Assembly (NCBI GenBank): GCA_037178975.1
Contig: JASJZH010000002.1
Span: 2,418,001-2,482,000 of the forward strand
Length of the DNA stretch: 64,000 nt
Direction: 5' to 3'
Source of the DNA: Oscheius tipulae
Lineage: Eukaryota; Nematoda; Chromadorea; Rhabditida; Rhabditidae
Each line of letters begins with the position of its first letter. Positions within the stretch are counted from its first letter, which is position 1. A model generated the notes under the pieces. The model worked only from the letters and a program-made list of their open reading frames with translations, ran no database searches and had not been told where the DNA came from. Positions 1 to 11,405 of the stretch are shown in pieces. The position numbers and the translations under genes were made by a program.

Positions 1-2144
1 TGGTTGAGATTGTTACAGGTTCCATCGAGAGTACGGTACATCAGATGGTAACAGAGGTTCTTATTGCAGTCTACACCGGCGTCGGAGAGCTAAAAGAGTA
101 CAGAATGATCTAAAGAGAGAGGGATAGACAAACAGACAGAAAAAAAAAGACACAGACACAGAGAGACAGAGAAGCAGAAAGACAGCGAGACAGAGACACA
201 CAAAGACTGAGAGACAGAAAGACAGTACTAACCTGAGGGACACATCCAGTAGGAACACTCCTGGTCACGTCATCTATTGAGAGCATGGTCCTGCCAAAGT
301 TGTCCTCAACAGAGTTGATAAGCTGAGAGATAGCCATGATCTCCGACGCTCTGTCCATGTGCCCTTTGACATCCTCACATCTGGAGACAGACTTGACGTC
401 ACTTGTTCTTGCCAAGGAAGGCGCCGATGTGACGATGACTTCGGCCGAGGTCTCATTCTGCTCCGCCGAATGCGACCCTAGGCTTCTAGAAATGGGGTCC
501 CTCGTTGTCGTGAAGCCGGCCTGCGTTGTCGTCGGCTCTAAAAATCTACGTTCAGTCCCTAAATCAAAAATCAACGTTCTTGACCTTCAAATTCCTATCA
601 AAACGTACTATCACTTGGCTACTTAGCAGTTGTTACAGCTAACATGATAACATTGTTCGAAAAGATCATGGAGTATTTTGGGAACGTCATGGGGTTGTGT
701 TCGCGTCAGTTTAGATGATAATGCAAGATCCAAGCGAATGAGTTGGGACAAGCTCTCTCTCTCTCTGTCTCTATACAACTCACATGTCCCCCAACTTTTC
801 TTCCATCTCTAATCTCCATTTTCCTAGCGCTACCGGACACTGCGATTGCACGTTTTCTCCTCTTTACTTTCACTCGTTTGGGCAGTGGCTTCCATCCTGC
901 AATTTATCGGCGGAAGGCTACTTCTTGCTTCACGTCAAAAGTTGTGATAGTTGGCGAGTGGAGTTTGCTTTTGAATGAATAAGTTCTGACGCCAGAGATC
1001 GACTAAAGGCTGGATTGGCGGTTCCGCGTCTGATGCAGATACCGATTTTTTCTAATCAAGCGCGTGCAAGAGAAGATCAGATAGGGGTCGCTCATGTACA
1101 TAGAACTGCCAAATAAATCGCGGCTCTTTTTTGGGTAATGGGATCGCTAATGCGATAAGTTTGGGAGATAAAAGCAGGTATAGCGTCAGAGACAGTGACA
1201 GTAACAGTTACAGTATGTCCCTCATTTCCTCCAACCAATTGACCAGAACTAGGCACTTTTATCTCCATTGTTTCTCTGGTCATTTGTCTCTCCATTTCCC
1301 CTCGGAATGTTCCTTTATGATTCATGTTCTTGCCCCCGGGAACTGTCGAAATGTTACCAAAACAACATCACTTTCCGGCCCATGAATGTGACAAACAAGA
1401 GCAGGGAGGAAGCAAAACCACAACAACTCTAATACCTTAAAAGTTTCGAGAGAAACAGAAGGATTTCCCCCGCTTACATGGTTCAGAAATCTCGTGCCCT
1501 CAAGACCGTGCTGAACTGCAAGGTTAAGCCCTAACTGGTTACAACATGTGCAAATATGGAGAGAGTGTAGAATGAAATGTACACGCGGATGTTTTCAAGA
1601 ACAAGAAAAGGGAACAACGGTTCGAAATAGAAATTAGCATAGAGATCGGGAATGATGTCATTGCTGTCAATGGGGATAGCCCTCCGGTTCTAGACTTTCG
1701 TTTCAGATACAACAACAGATAGCCATGACTGAAACCAGACAGACTCTCTGTCTCTGTTATTCTGTCTGTCTCTCTGTCTCACTCTCTCTCTCTCTCTCTC
1801 TCTCTGTATTTTTCTGTCTTTCTGTCTCTCGATCTCTCTATCTTTCTATATGTCTTTTTGTCTCTCACTATCTATCTTGGCCCTTTACATCACGCATATG
1901 TTATCATGAAAACATCCGCTTGCTAATAGTGACTCGGGAGTACAAAAAGACCAACCTGGTGTCGCCGGAGCTGCTCTGCATGTTCCACAAGCCAGTTGAC
2001 AGTTCTCCGTCATCCAGTCCAGATTTGCTTGACATTCTCCAATCGAGGCCCAGAATCTGCACCACTCGTGCTGGTCACAGCATCCATTTGTCAAGCATTT
2101 GAACCTGCTCGTTATAGGCGGTGATAACGTCTGTGCCAGGAGGC
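1..2144 (-). CDS. ShKT-domain animal heme peroxidase, 3' end beyond window
   Basis: Three exons are supported: 1956-2144, 233-558 and 1-89, joined in compatible phases (1, then 0). The first encodes a ShKT module (six Cys, with core GECQANLDWMTENC) and the last begins the peroxidase domain, with the family signature YRTLDGTCNNLN. This matches nematode secreted ShKT-peroxidases (SKPO type), which use heme and H2O2 for matrix or cuticle crosslinking and defence. The catalytic part lies beyond base 1, so activity cannot be judged. The upstream signal-peptide exon should end in phase 1 but was not found between 2145 and about 3700. The intron 559-1955 is unusually long (1.4 kb) and holds a pyrimidine microsatellite on the opposite strand. 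A complete relative is at 31754-34801. Confidence 0.8.
1741..1870 (+). repeat. (TGTCTC/TC)n pyrimidine microsatellite
   Basis: A long imperfect run of TCTG/TCTC units lies in the long intron of the minus-strand peroxidase gene. Similar tracts occur at about 110-230, 2440-2530, 6200-6240, 10070-10120, 32480-32555, 38660-38720, 42000-42040 and 60580-60620, in either orientation relative to the host gene. Confidence 0.85.
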
Positions 2145-5100
2145 CTGAAAACTCATTATGTTGTCGTGGTCAGCAAAAACAGTCCTCCCGGTAGTTAGCC
2201 CCTTCTGTTTGCTACTCGAGCCGGCTTAAAGCCCATGATCCGACGATCCTACACGTCTTGGAGGCGCGCCAATTGGGCGCGACGAGCCTAGGTAGGAAAA
2301 CTATTCGGACCGGCTGCCATTCATATCAAGGCTGTTGTTTGCTGCCTAAGGCATGGATTTAGGGGACAAGTTGAGTCATCAGAATGAGGAGAAAGAGGTA
2401 CACTGGTCAAATATATAGTAGATAGAAAGCGACAGTAAGAAATATAGACAGTGAGACAGAGAGACAGACAAACAGAGAAGCGGACAGACACGGTGACAGT
2501 GAGACAAATAGACAGAAAGACAGACGAGCAGACAGATATTTCCTCTTTTGCAAATGGTCAGTTTTTGCAATAATTGCTTCCCCTCCCCGTTAAGAAAACC
2601 CGTCAGTCAACAATTAACTCATAAATTTTGACATGCCACCTGTCTCTCTGTCTCTCACTGTCCTTTTGTGTTGTAAACGCGGCACAGACTGTTTTGTCTT
2701 CTGTCCAATTGATAAGCTTTTGGTTGCCGCGTAGTGGGGGAAGGGGTAAAGCCGGAAACCGGTTTGGGACCCCGGGTGGGGTCACAAGCACGTGTCTCAA
2801 TGTCTTCCGAGTAAGGTTACGTAACCCCGACATTGTGCAGGGTCGCCGTTCTTCAGTTTTCAAAGTGTATTGCTCAAAGTTTGAGGGGACATGATTTAGT
2901 GGTTCAAGGTCCAGCGATCCGCCTGGTGAAGGGCAAGGTCACTGGACAAAAACAGTTCGAACGGAAGCTTCGAAATTGGGAATGGATAGAGATTTATGAA
3001 TTTTGCAGGGGAGAAAACTGTTCATCGAGGTTAGAGAGGAACAGGACTCATCAAGTATCACTCGGTTTCGATGTCTCTCCGTTTTTATTTCTATGTGTCT
3101 ATCGGTCTCTATATTCATGTTAATTTGTTCATTAATTTCACAGGAATACTGAACAAGTTGCCCATTCCCCCCATGTCTTCTATCTGCCCCCACAATTTAC
3201 ATTACGAGCTCATAAAGACGAATTATGACTGTCGTTTGAGGCTCCCGCAATGAGGTACTAGGACATCCGATACGGTTTCACACACGGTCGCTCTCTTCAC
3301 TTTTTTGACTTGACGCAACGGATCGTCTAGAAGCAGAGAAGACGTATCAATCAAAAGGTGCAAAAATGGTCAGGGGACAAAGGAAAGGTATTGGCAATTG
3401 TTGTCTCTGTCTTCTCCCATTTTACTACCAAAACTGTCTCCTAAAGCTTCTTCCCTAATTGGCGGCTGTAAAAAAGCCCTCTAGGCTTGCCCGGAAGCGT
3501 TTCAGCTGTTGCCACCATCGTTCCAAGGACGTCGTTCCCTTTAAATTTAACGGCTCTGTCTGTGTCCAATAGATCGTATGTGTTCTGTCTCTTCAAGCTT
3601 CCCGCTTGTACAATGAGGGAAGTGAGAAGAAGCCACTGCGAAAAAGTGGACCATCCAGACACTAGAGGACCGGAAAGAGCCTTTTGTTATCGTTCTGGGA
3701 TTAATGATCAAGGAGGGTGCAGAAGTTATGGGGGAGAGGTGAGAAAGATCTTGGTCTTCTTTCTACAGGCAAAAAGTGATAGCGAGAAAGATCAGCTGAT
3801 GGATGAGGGGGAGAACATCGATTGAAGAGATCTGTTTTTGGATGGAGATATAGCAACACTTTTTTGATTTCTGGTGTTTTAGGGTATAGAATCAATTCAA
3901 AAGTAACATTTCTCTTTTAGCAAGTTTTAGAGAACAATAGACTGACCAAAAGAAGGTACTGCCCCTTTTATCAAGCTTCAAAAGACCAGGGTCTGCTTGT
4001 AATGCCAAATAGTTTGGACCGAAGTCGTTCAAAACACGCGTTGCAGTCAAAAATTTCAACAACAAATCCTATTGTTGAAAACAACAGATAAAGGATACAA
4101 TTTAAACTTCGTCCGAAGGTTTACATTTGAATTCGTCATGCCAAAAAGTGTCCAAACTGCTTTTCACGAGAAATGGCAAGCAACAACGAAAGTTCCCGAC
4201 TACAATCGAGTTACAAATATTTCAGCTAGCCTTTTAAATGCAAGATTCCGTCTTTTTCTGTTTCGAATACTTATATAACAGGTGAACGAGTTATTCAAAC
4301 GATTCCAAACTGTTGCACTGCTCGTTGTGAGCCGTGCCTGAGTCCCTGGACAAAATACAAAAACTTTTCAGAATAGCTCAAAAATTGTTGATGGTTGCTC
4401 AAGTATCGTCTGTCTCATTGTCTCTCTGTCTCCCAGTCTCTTTCACTGTCAGCTTTGCCCAAGGTTGAAGTTTCTCCTCCCGCCCCAATTTGTATTGTTT
4501 GTCTGTGTCCCAAAACAGTCTCTCTTTTCTCTACACCCCCGGTGAATCGGTACATTTAGCCCCATAGCGCTTTTTACGCAATTTTGCCGTCTAAAAGGGC
4601 TGGGATTGGGCTACGGCACAAGCCGGTCGAGAGTCCTTAGCAAGTATTTTTGGAAGGGCGCGTCTCTCATCTCTAGTCAAAAGGATTTTTGAGGCCTACG
4701 GGGATGGGGGATGCATTGTAGTTACTAACAAGTAACTAGCATTACCTGGCAAAATGAATAAGAGCGGCAGCATAGGTGGGATGGGCGGGAGCACTTGGAC
4801 AGCAAGGCTTTTGGCAGCAAGCGCCTGGGCGAAAGTGGGCGGTCGTCTCGTCGGTCGACCCGCCCCCTGAGGGTCAGGGCTGTGTCTCTCTGTCTCTTTT
4901 GTGAACTTGATCCTCCAAAACAACGGGCACGACCTTACAACCAGTGAGAGAGACAGAGAGACAGTGCCCTCTGGGGTTAGAACAGCGTTCTTTTTTCTCA
5001 GAAGAACGGGAATGGAGACGGGCGGGAGGTCAAATGATGATGGACCACAAAGGGATTACAACAGAGTGGAGAAACATATGACTCTGACCCACTAACATGC

Positions 5101-6200
5101 TTGTCTCACTGCTGAATACTGTCACTACTGTGATGAAAGAAACTAGAAGAACTAGACAAGACAACTAGAGAGATAGTGAGTCAGATGGTTTCTAAGGAAG
5201 GCTAAAGTTAGTTCAGTTGTATAGAGATACAGTGGACAGCGAAAATCGAGAAGTAGACTAGCCTGAACTGGCTCATTGAGCTGTTGGATGATGCTTTCCA
5301 GTCCTCTTTTCTGATCGTCACATCCGGCAAAGGGATCATCCACTCGACACAGTCCCATCGAATCGGCTGTCTCACGCCTCCGTAGAACATCGACATCGGA
5401 GAGACAGGCGTCATCATGGTCCCAGACGATGAGCTGATCCACCATGGTCAAGACGTCTAACATGATGGAGACATCCGGCACAAGAACCTCGACACAGGCT
5501 ACTCGGATCGGCGGTCTCATATTAACGTAGGTCATTGACATCGTAGAGACAGACGTAATCATTACTCCAGTTCCTCCTCCATAGCCAGTATCCGACATGT
5601 TAAGAGCTCTTTATCATACCGATCCACTCGACTCCACTCCTTCCGTATTCCCGCGGATGAGAGAAACTACCAGACGAGAGAGTGCACTTGCCTTTGCCTT
5701 CTGAACAGTGGACGTTACTTGGATATCGCAGTGTGACTAACTGTCAGTGCTGCCGGAGGTAGAGGAAGCTATCAGACGAGAGAGCAAATTCATGCTGACT
5801 GACATTCAGTACTGCAGCGGCTGAGAGTTGACAGGACTTAGCATGTCAGGGAGCAGTAAGGCGGAACGGGACTGGACTTCGCATTTCAAATTCTGTCAAG
5901 ACAATCTTGGCTGGTTGCCAGTTGCCCGCCGTCTCTTACCAGCAGATGGTCGACATGGATCTTGGTCTTCGCTTCTTTCTATCCACCGTCGTCAATGTTT
6001 GTGAACAGTGCAGAAACTGGTAAGGTTACTCTGGCCAATTGGGCAGTACAACATTTGACATGTCAGACGGCTTTGCAAGTCAAAGCATAAGTTAGTACTG
6101 GACATTGTCCCTTGCGACTACCAGAGACACTTTCGCAATTTTCAGTTCGGGCCCACAGTCGAAAGCGTCGTCCTTTTCTCGGCACTGATGACCTTCCAAG

Positions 6201-6234
<34 letters not shown>

Positions 6235-6621
6235 TTCTCCCCGTATCACCCCCGAAGGTATTACAGCTTTCTCACTGTCTCTCACTGACTGACACAGTGA
6301 AATCACCCGGTCGAGAAAGTTTACGAGTCTCTCTGTGCTTATTACAGCTTCTCCGTCCCTGACTGGCTGACTACCTACTCTAGGTAAATTGTCACGGTTT
6401 CTTCTTCCAGCTTGTGACTGTGATTAGGGTATGAGAAAGAGGCGACCGGAACAAAATTTATTGAGACCAGGAAGCAATAGCTTTTTTGCACAGTCCAATT
6501 GGTCCGCATAGCTGGTAGAGGATAAGATCTACGAGAAAGGAGGCCTCAAAAACAACTGAGGGCACCGTATCTTGATGTTTATTTTGGACAGAAAATGTTC
6601 AAACAATGATGGACGACATGG
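2145..6621. other. Long stretch without a supported gene
   Basis: Only weak, unspliced open frames are visible. A minus-strand frame at 3441-3662 reads like a short secreted peptide but begins at GTG just after a possible acceptor and has no upstream ATG. There is a perfect 12-bp palindrome (GGTTACGTAACC) at 2815-2826, pyrimidine-rich tracts at 4400-4450 and 6202-6240, and the duplicated segment described separately at 5208-5598. The missing first exon of the left-edge peroxidase could lie in the first part. Confidence 0.5.
5208..5598 (-). other. Possible coding region with an internal tandem duplication
   Basis: On the minus strand an ATG at 5598 opens a frame whose segment about 5455-5570 resembles a second segment about 5330-5417 read in another frame. 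Both encode the pattern MxTxVSxMSMxY, then RxPIRxxCVE, then PDVxI. DNA similarity is high over roughly 90 bp. Many differences fall at third codon positions, which hints that both copies were once coding. The family is not recognised and no convincing splice sites connect the units. It could be a small rapidly evolving gene, duplicated exons, or a relic. Confidence 0.3.
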
Positions 6622-7794
6622 TCAGTTAGGGAAGGGGAGTGTCTCGAGCTCCTTGCCAATTTTGTCAATGTCATGGACGTCGGTCAGTTGGAAGGCGTTG
6701 CACCGGATCTTATAGAATCTGACGTAGTACATGATGTCTTCTACGACCTGCTCCCAGACCCATATTTTCTCTTCTGTGTTGCATTTGAGAGGGAGAGACC
6801 AGTGGCGATTGGCAGGAGACACCTGAAAAGAATATGGTCAGTCTCGCTGTCTCTCTGTCTCTCTGTGTCTCTTCGTCTCTCCGTATCTTTGTATCAATGT
6901 ATGTCTCTCAGTCTCCTAGCTCTGTCTCTCAGTCTCTCTGTCTCTCTTACATATTGAATTTTGTCTCCTCCAAACCATTTCGTCTCGGCCGTAATCATTG
7001 TCATATTCGTTCCAGGAGATGGCTCACAAGTGAAATTGGTTTTCATCACTCTATCCTTGACCTCCGGGGTGAACCTGTATAAAACAATGTGTTTGTCCTA
7101 ATAAACAGTTTTCTTAGCTGTAACAGATACCATCAGAAAAATTGTGGTGGCATCAGCTGACACTCTCGATCAGTGTCGCTCTTTTTCTGTCACCCATGCC
7201 CCGCGAAAAAGGTCAGATACGAGCTTCCGCGTTGTTGCAAGCGGTTCATTTTCCCATCATAGAGAGAAAAAGACCCAGAATCGGAAGTTTGAACTTTTGA
7301 ACAAGATGCAATCATCTATGAACCGTTTCGGATGCCGTACTGTTTACCATCTCTAATATTCCCGCGCTCAAAGAGTAGGACACGTCACATACGGGGAGAG
7401 AAGAACTGTTACACGGGAACAGTTTAGAAGCGTTTTTACGAGGGAGTGGTTAATTACTCTTCCAGTCGAATGAACAGGAACCAACAACCGTTCATGAAGT
7501 GATAACAAACATCGGTTCAAGAAACCGATCAAACAGCGGGAAATGGAGATGCGTGGACTACTCAGGACAGGGGATTTGACAGAGTACTGTCTCTGCCGCT
7601 CCCAAGCGTGAGCAACTGACAGTGTCGATGAGTGAATGCTTGACCTGTCAAGTCCTGTTCATTCCAATAGACTAGACGCCTTGCCAGATCCTGACAAAGA
7701 CCTTCCTGTCTGAGAGATTCGACATAACATGTCTATTTCTGTACCGTTAATGCCTCAATGATATCTGACATGTCGAGTCCTGTCAAGACTTAGC
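5820..7794. repeat. Pair of 30-bp inverted repeats about 1.9 kb apart
   Basis: The left arm at 5820-5849 contains TTGACAGGACTTAGCATGTC. The right arm at 7765-7794 is its reverse complement with about 24 of 30 positions matching. The right arm lies in the long first intron of the minus-strand secreted-protein gene. They may be ends of an old mobile element, but no target duplication or transposase is visible. Confidence 0.4.
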
Positions 7795-8198
7795 TGTAAT
7801 AGTAGCGACTTTCAATCTATAAGGATGCGCTCTCGTCGACTGGTAGCTTCTCTCACCTTCGGCAGTACGTATGAGCCTGTGCCGAACCGATGGCCCCTTT
7901 CCTGAATGCCCAATCAGACTGGAGGACCTGACCATGGTGGAACAACTCAATGTCCCGCAGCCAAACGAGGCAAATGAGGTTAGTTTCTTTTTGATTATTC
8001 ACTGTCTCTCTGCCTATTCCTCACTCACTTTATGACAGCAGCCACAGTCGACTTTGTATCCTGTTGATAGGTAGGCAATGGTGGGCAGCCTGAAATCTTG
8101 TTGACCACCTCGACCAGACTCGAACCTGTACCAGTCTCCTCAACATCCGTAAGCATGGCATAGACAGCTGGAACGAGTAGAAGAATGATGATCAGCAT
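6622..8198 (-). CDS. Secreted orphan protein, 164 aa
   Basis: Three exons in exact phase: 8029-8198 (ATG at 8198), 6951-7074 and 6622-6832 region (exon 6622-6822), stop TGA at 6622. The first 14 residues form a strong signal peptide (MLIIILLLVPAVYA). The mature chain has four widely spaced cysteines, an N-glycosylation sequon in a TNFTCEP context and an aromatic core with WFGGDKIQY and WVWEQVVEDIMYYVRFY. I do not recognise the family. It looks like a small soluble extracellular domain, perhaps nematode-specific. The first intron is about 950 bp while the second is 128 bp. A plus-strand exon-like segment and an inverted-repeat arm lie inside the first intron. Confidence 0.75.
7871..7978 (+). 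other. Exon-like open segment inside an intron of the opposite-strand gene
   Basis: An ATG at 7871 opens 36 codons (start MSLCRTDGPFPECPIRLEDL) ending exactly at a strong donor, GAG|GTTAGT. It lies within the first intron of the minus-strand secreted-protein gene. A possible next acceptor at about 8041 would make the exon overlap the antisense coding exon, so a full gene could not be built. Confidence 0.25.
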
Positions 8199-8434
8199 GG
8201 GGGAAAGTGGAATCGAATATGGCCGCTTGAATGCGGGACCGTTTCCCCGTAAACAGATATTGTGTCAGCTGTCATTGTCCTCCAGGGGAGAACAATGCTA
8301 TTTTTCAAATTTTTGTTCGTCTGTTCTTCGCCTCAAAAATGGTTCTCATGTGTCTGCACCGTAGACACATTAATTTGAGATTACAGTACCCAGAGTAATA
8401 ATGGCAAAACAGATAGATGAGTTCTGAGAGGAGA

Positions 8435-10335
8435 CTACGCGCCACGGGGACCATGAGACTGCTTCTCGTCTCTTTTTCTTTGGGTCGTGGCGTACTCCTG
8501 TAATGCCAGTAAATTACATCTTTTGGTCATATCCGTGTCTCTGTATCTAAATAAAAGATATGTTTCAAATATTTATTATCACATTCTTCAAATAATCCTC
8601 GTTGTGCTTGAAAAGATGAACCTGAACTTCAGATCAAACTCTCTGTGTCCTCTTCTTAGACTACCTGTAAACAACCGCAGCAGCTGAACAACCGAGACCA
8701 GGACCAACGTAATAGATCCAATGGAAAGACCACTTTAGATTCGGGACACTGAACATGGCAGCCACCATCTGGGGCCCAAAAGATCGGGCTGGATTCATTG
8801 AGGCTGAAATGTTTGCCCTAAACACAATTAATTTATAAAAAAAAATTATGTCCTACGTGGCTAGAATATCAGCGGTGTGAGCCATTCCAATTGCCAGAGG
8901 AGCCATGGGGTTATCCTCGGTGTCGATGGCTGTCATGAGGACTACGGTCATGAGGACGAAGGAGGTCGCAACTTCGGCCAAAAAGGCCTGATAGAGTTGA
9001 GTGTCTCCTGGGAGTGTGGCTCCACCATGAATCTCTCCGTATACGCCGTTTTGTAATAAAGCCTGGAAGGAACTCATTGAACTGTTGGAGGCGCCGGTCT
9101 TAATCTAGGGGCCCATGTTCGCTTTCGGCAGTTCTCGGCAAAAGTTGGACAACTTTGGGTCGTACACGCTCTTGGCACCTCAGGAAGCCCCGCTAACAGT
9201 ATTGTTTGAAGCTGGATGATATTTTAGTTCACCCGAATAGTTCCAAGCACGTTAATTGATGGTTTATGTCGAGTTTACTGCTGTTAGTACTGTATAACTA
9301 CTAAAGCTAGTGAGCTCACACTAGACTGTAAGGACATTGAAAAGGGAAAACACTCATCATATTCAGCATTTTACATGTACTAACTTATTGGTTGTCCGCT
9401 GTTCTTCATGCATTTTAGCTTCCACGATGTACTGAGACTTTTCTATTCTTAGAGTTTCGTGTGAACTCCCTAGTTTCGAACTCACTTACCCGTACAATAA
9501 AAGCCCCGATGAAACCTCCCAGTAGTTGACTGACAATGTAGAGAATAGCATCTACAAGTGGCATCCTACCCGAGACGAAGATGCCAAGCGTTATGGCTGG
9601 ATTGAAAACTGCTCCACTGAATTTACCTTTTAGATCCGTACCTCAGACCAGTTACCTGACTTTTCCAAAAGAACAAGCCATTATAAATATCGTAAAGCCA
9701 TGAGTTAAAGCTGCGTGAAGTATTGTATCCTCACCGAGAGCTGCTTGGGCTTGCATACTTCCTGAAAACTTTGTGAACTGTATCTATTGAGAGAGCTTAC
9801 CACAGAATACAAAGACACAGTCGGCTAGAAACTCGGCAGCACATTTCACGAGCAAGGAGTAGGGACGGGTTCGAGTAATTTGAAGCTGAATTAAGAATTT
9901 CGGAACGAGGGATTGGATTTTCTAACCTCTTCCTCTTTCTTCGAAGATGGGAAACCAGACCAGGAGGTGGAGGGGGCTGGCGGGTCTATCTGGAAAACAA
10001 GGCTATTGGTTTCAGAACCTGGGGAATGCGGAACTTACTGAGCCAAGGGAATTTGGTTTTTTTTGGGACAGAGACACAGAGACACTGAGACACTGAGAGA
10101 GAGAGACAAAGAGACGGACCCTTCGTTTATAGCTTAATTCTTACTTTGATAACAAAGTCCATGCCTAGCAGCCAAGAATAATGAAAGATTGCGCTTTTTG
10201 GGAGACCAGTGTTCGACCAAAACAGCCCCCAAAGTGTCTATATTTGTCTACTCATTACTCTCTATGTGCTCTTCTAATTAAGAACTTTACCTGAATCGAA
10301 GTGCTGGGAGTGTTCGAGCGACTCGGCTCAGACAT
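8435..10335 (-). CDS. Aquaporin (MIP family water/solute channel)
   Basis: Eight exons join in phase to give 298 residues: 10291-10335, 9927-9989, 9801-9885, 9656-9761, 9490-9616, 8857-9062, 8665-8817, 8435-8546. Both pore half-helices carry NPA boxes, FNPAITLG around residue 109 and MNPARSFGP around residue 217. Six membrane segments are expected; the N-terminal ~36 residues and the last ~37 ([12 protein letters not shown] onward) are hydrophilic cytoplasmic tails. Serine rather than Asp after the second NPAR favours an orthodox or AQP8-like water channel over an aquaglyceroporin, though pore selectivity is an inference. Several introns are 39-45 nt. A GAGACA-type microsatellite sits in intron 1. 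Confidence 0.92.
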
Positions 10336-11405
10336 ATCAAAAACAGTGCCAGTTTTTTTGCCGGAGGGGAGGTTGTTGGGTAGAAAGAGAACCACGAACG
10401 GATGTCAGGAGGGTTCGGTTTCAATTGATCTCGTGATTTCCGGTAGGGGAGCAGGAAATTGGCGGCGAGGGTGGTTCGAACCATAGGGTCTGTCTGTTTC
10501 TTACCTTTGGCTTAATAGTAACCAGCATACTGAAGTTGCTGAACTTACAAATGATCACTTTAAAACTGCATCAAAAGTTCGCTACTCCCATGATTAGGTA
10601 GGTAACTTTCACATCCAGTATACCATGAACCACAAACCTCGTGTGATCCAATTCCCACGTATTTGCAAGATAAATTTTTATTTCTTAATGAACATTTCAA
10701 TTGATATTGTCTCCGAGGATAGTAGAACGCTGGAATGAAGGCGACTTCGCGCGACAAACAAATTTTTGGCCACACGACTGCGTGGTTCGCACCTGATCTT
10801 GGAAAATCTTCACACCAGATTCATCCTAGCTAAGCATTCTTTGTTGTACTTGGGTGACGTCTATGGCTAGACGTTTGCCGCCGACCCAATACTCGTTACG
10901 AGCTTCTCCATGACGTCGGGCTTTTTCATTTCAAACTATCGTCTTTCTCGATCTCGGTGAAGGTAGAGGGATGTTTGACCCCGTTCTGAAAGTCAAAGAA
11001 TGTCCAGAACGCAACAGAAATCAGGCACCAAAACCTGCCAGAAATGAAAAGAACCTATCGTGATACAGTTTAGTTGTAGCCGAATTTCAACTCGGAACAG
11101 TCGTAACCGCTTAGAGAGTGCAATGGAGCAGCTTCGTTATGAAATTTATGTCTTTTCGGTCGCGCTATCACTACACATTCTGGGAGCTGTGAGACTGTAC
11201 GGGTGAGGCATGGCTGATCGATAGAGAAATATCCGGAATTTCCTGACACATTCAGAATAACTAGTCTACGATGTCAACCTTCCCTGACTATATGATTCAC
11301 CACAATGCATCGTCAAAACCAAATATTGGCTTTTTCATATTTTAAGGCTTGAGAGCCGCTTTATCTTTGAATAAGTGACAGGTAACCAGAGCAATGAGAA
11401 AAAAT
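10336..11405. other. Intergenic spacer
   Basis: Lies between the 5' end of the aquaporin gene and the 3' end of F-box gene 1, both on the minus strand. No open frame with splice or family support, no tRNA and no clear repeat was seen. It probably holds the aquaporin promoter. Confidence 0.5.

Noticed and set aside
2815-2826. Perfect 12-bp palindrome GGTTACGTAACC
   Set aside because: Short enough to occur by chance and without a gene start nearby to regulate.
3441-3662. Minus-strand frame reading like a short secreted peptide with dibasic sites
   Set aside because: It starts at GTG, has no in-frame ATG before an upstream stop, and sits next to a possible splice acceptor; no partner exon could be found.
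7871-7978. Plus-strand gene starting MSLCRTDG
   Set aside because: Only one exon is convincing; the next acceptor would overlap an antisense coding exon, so it is listed only as a low-confidence segment.
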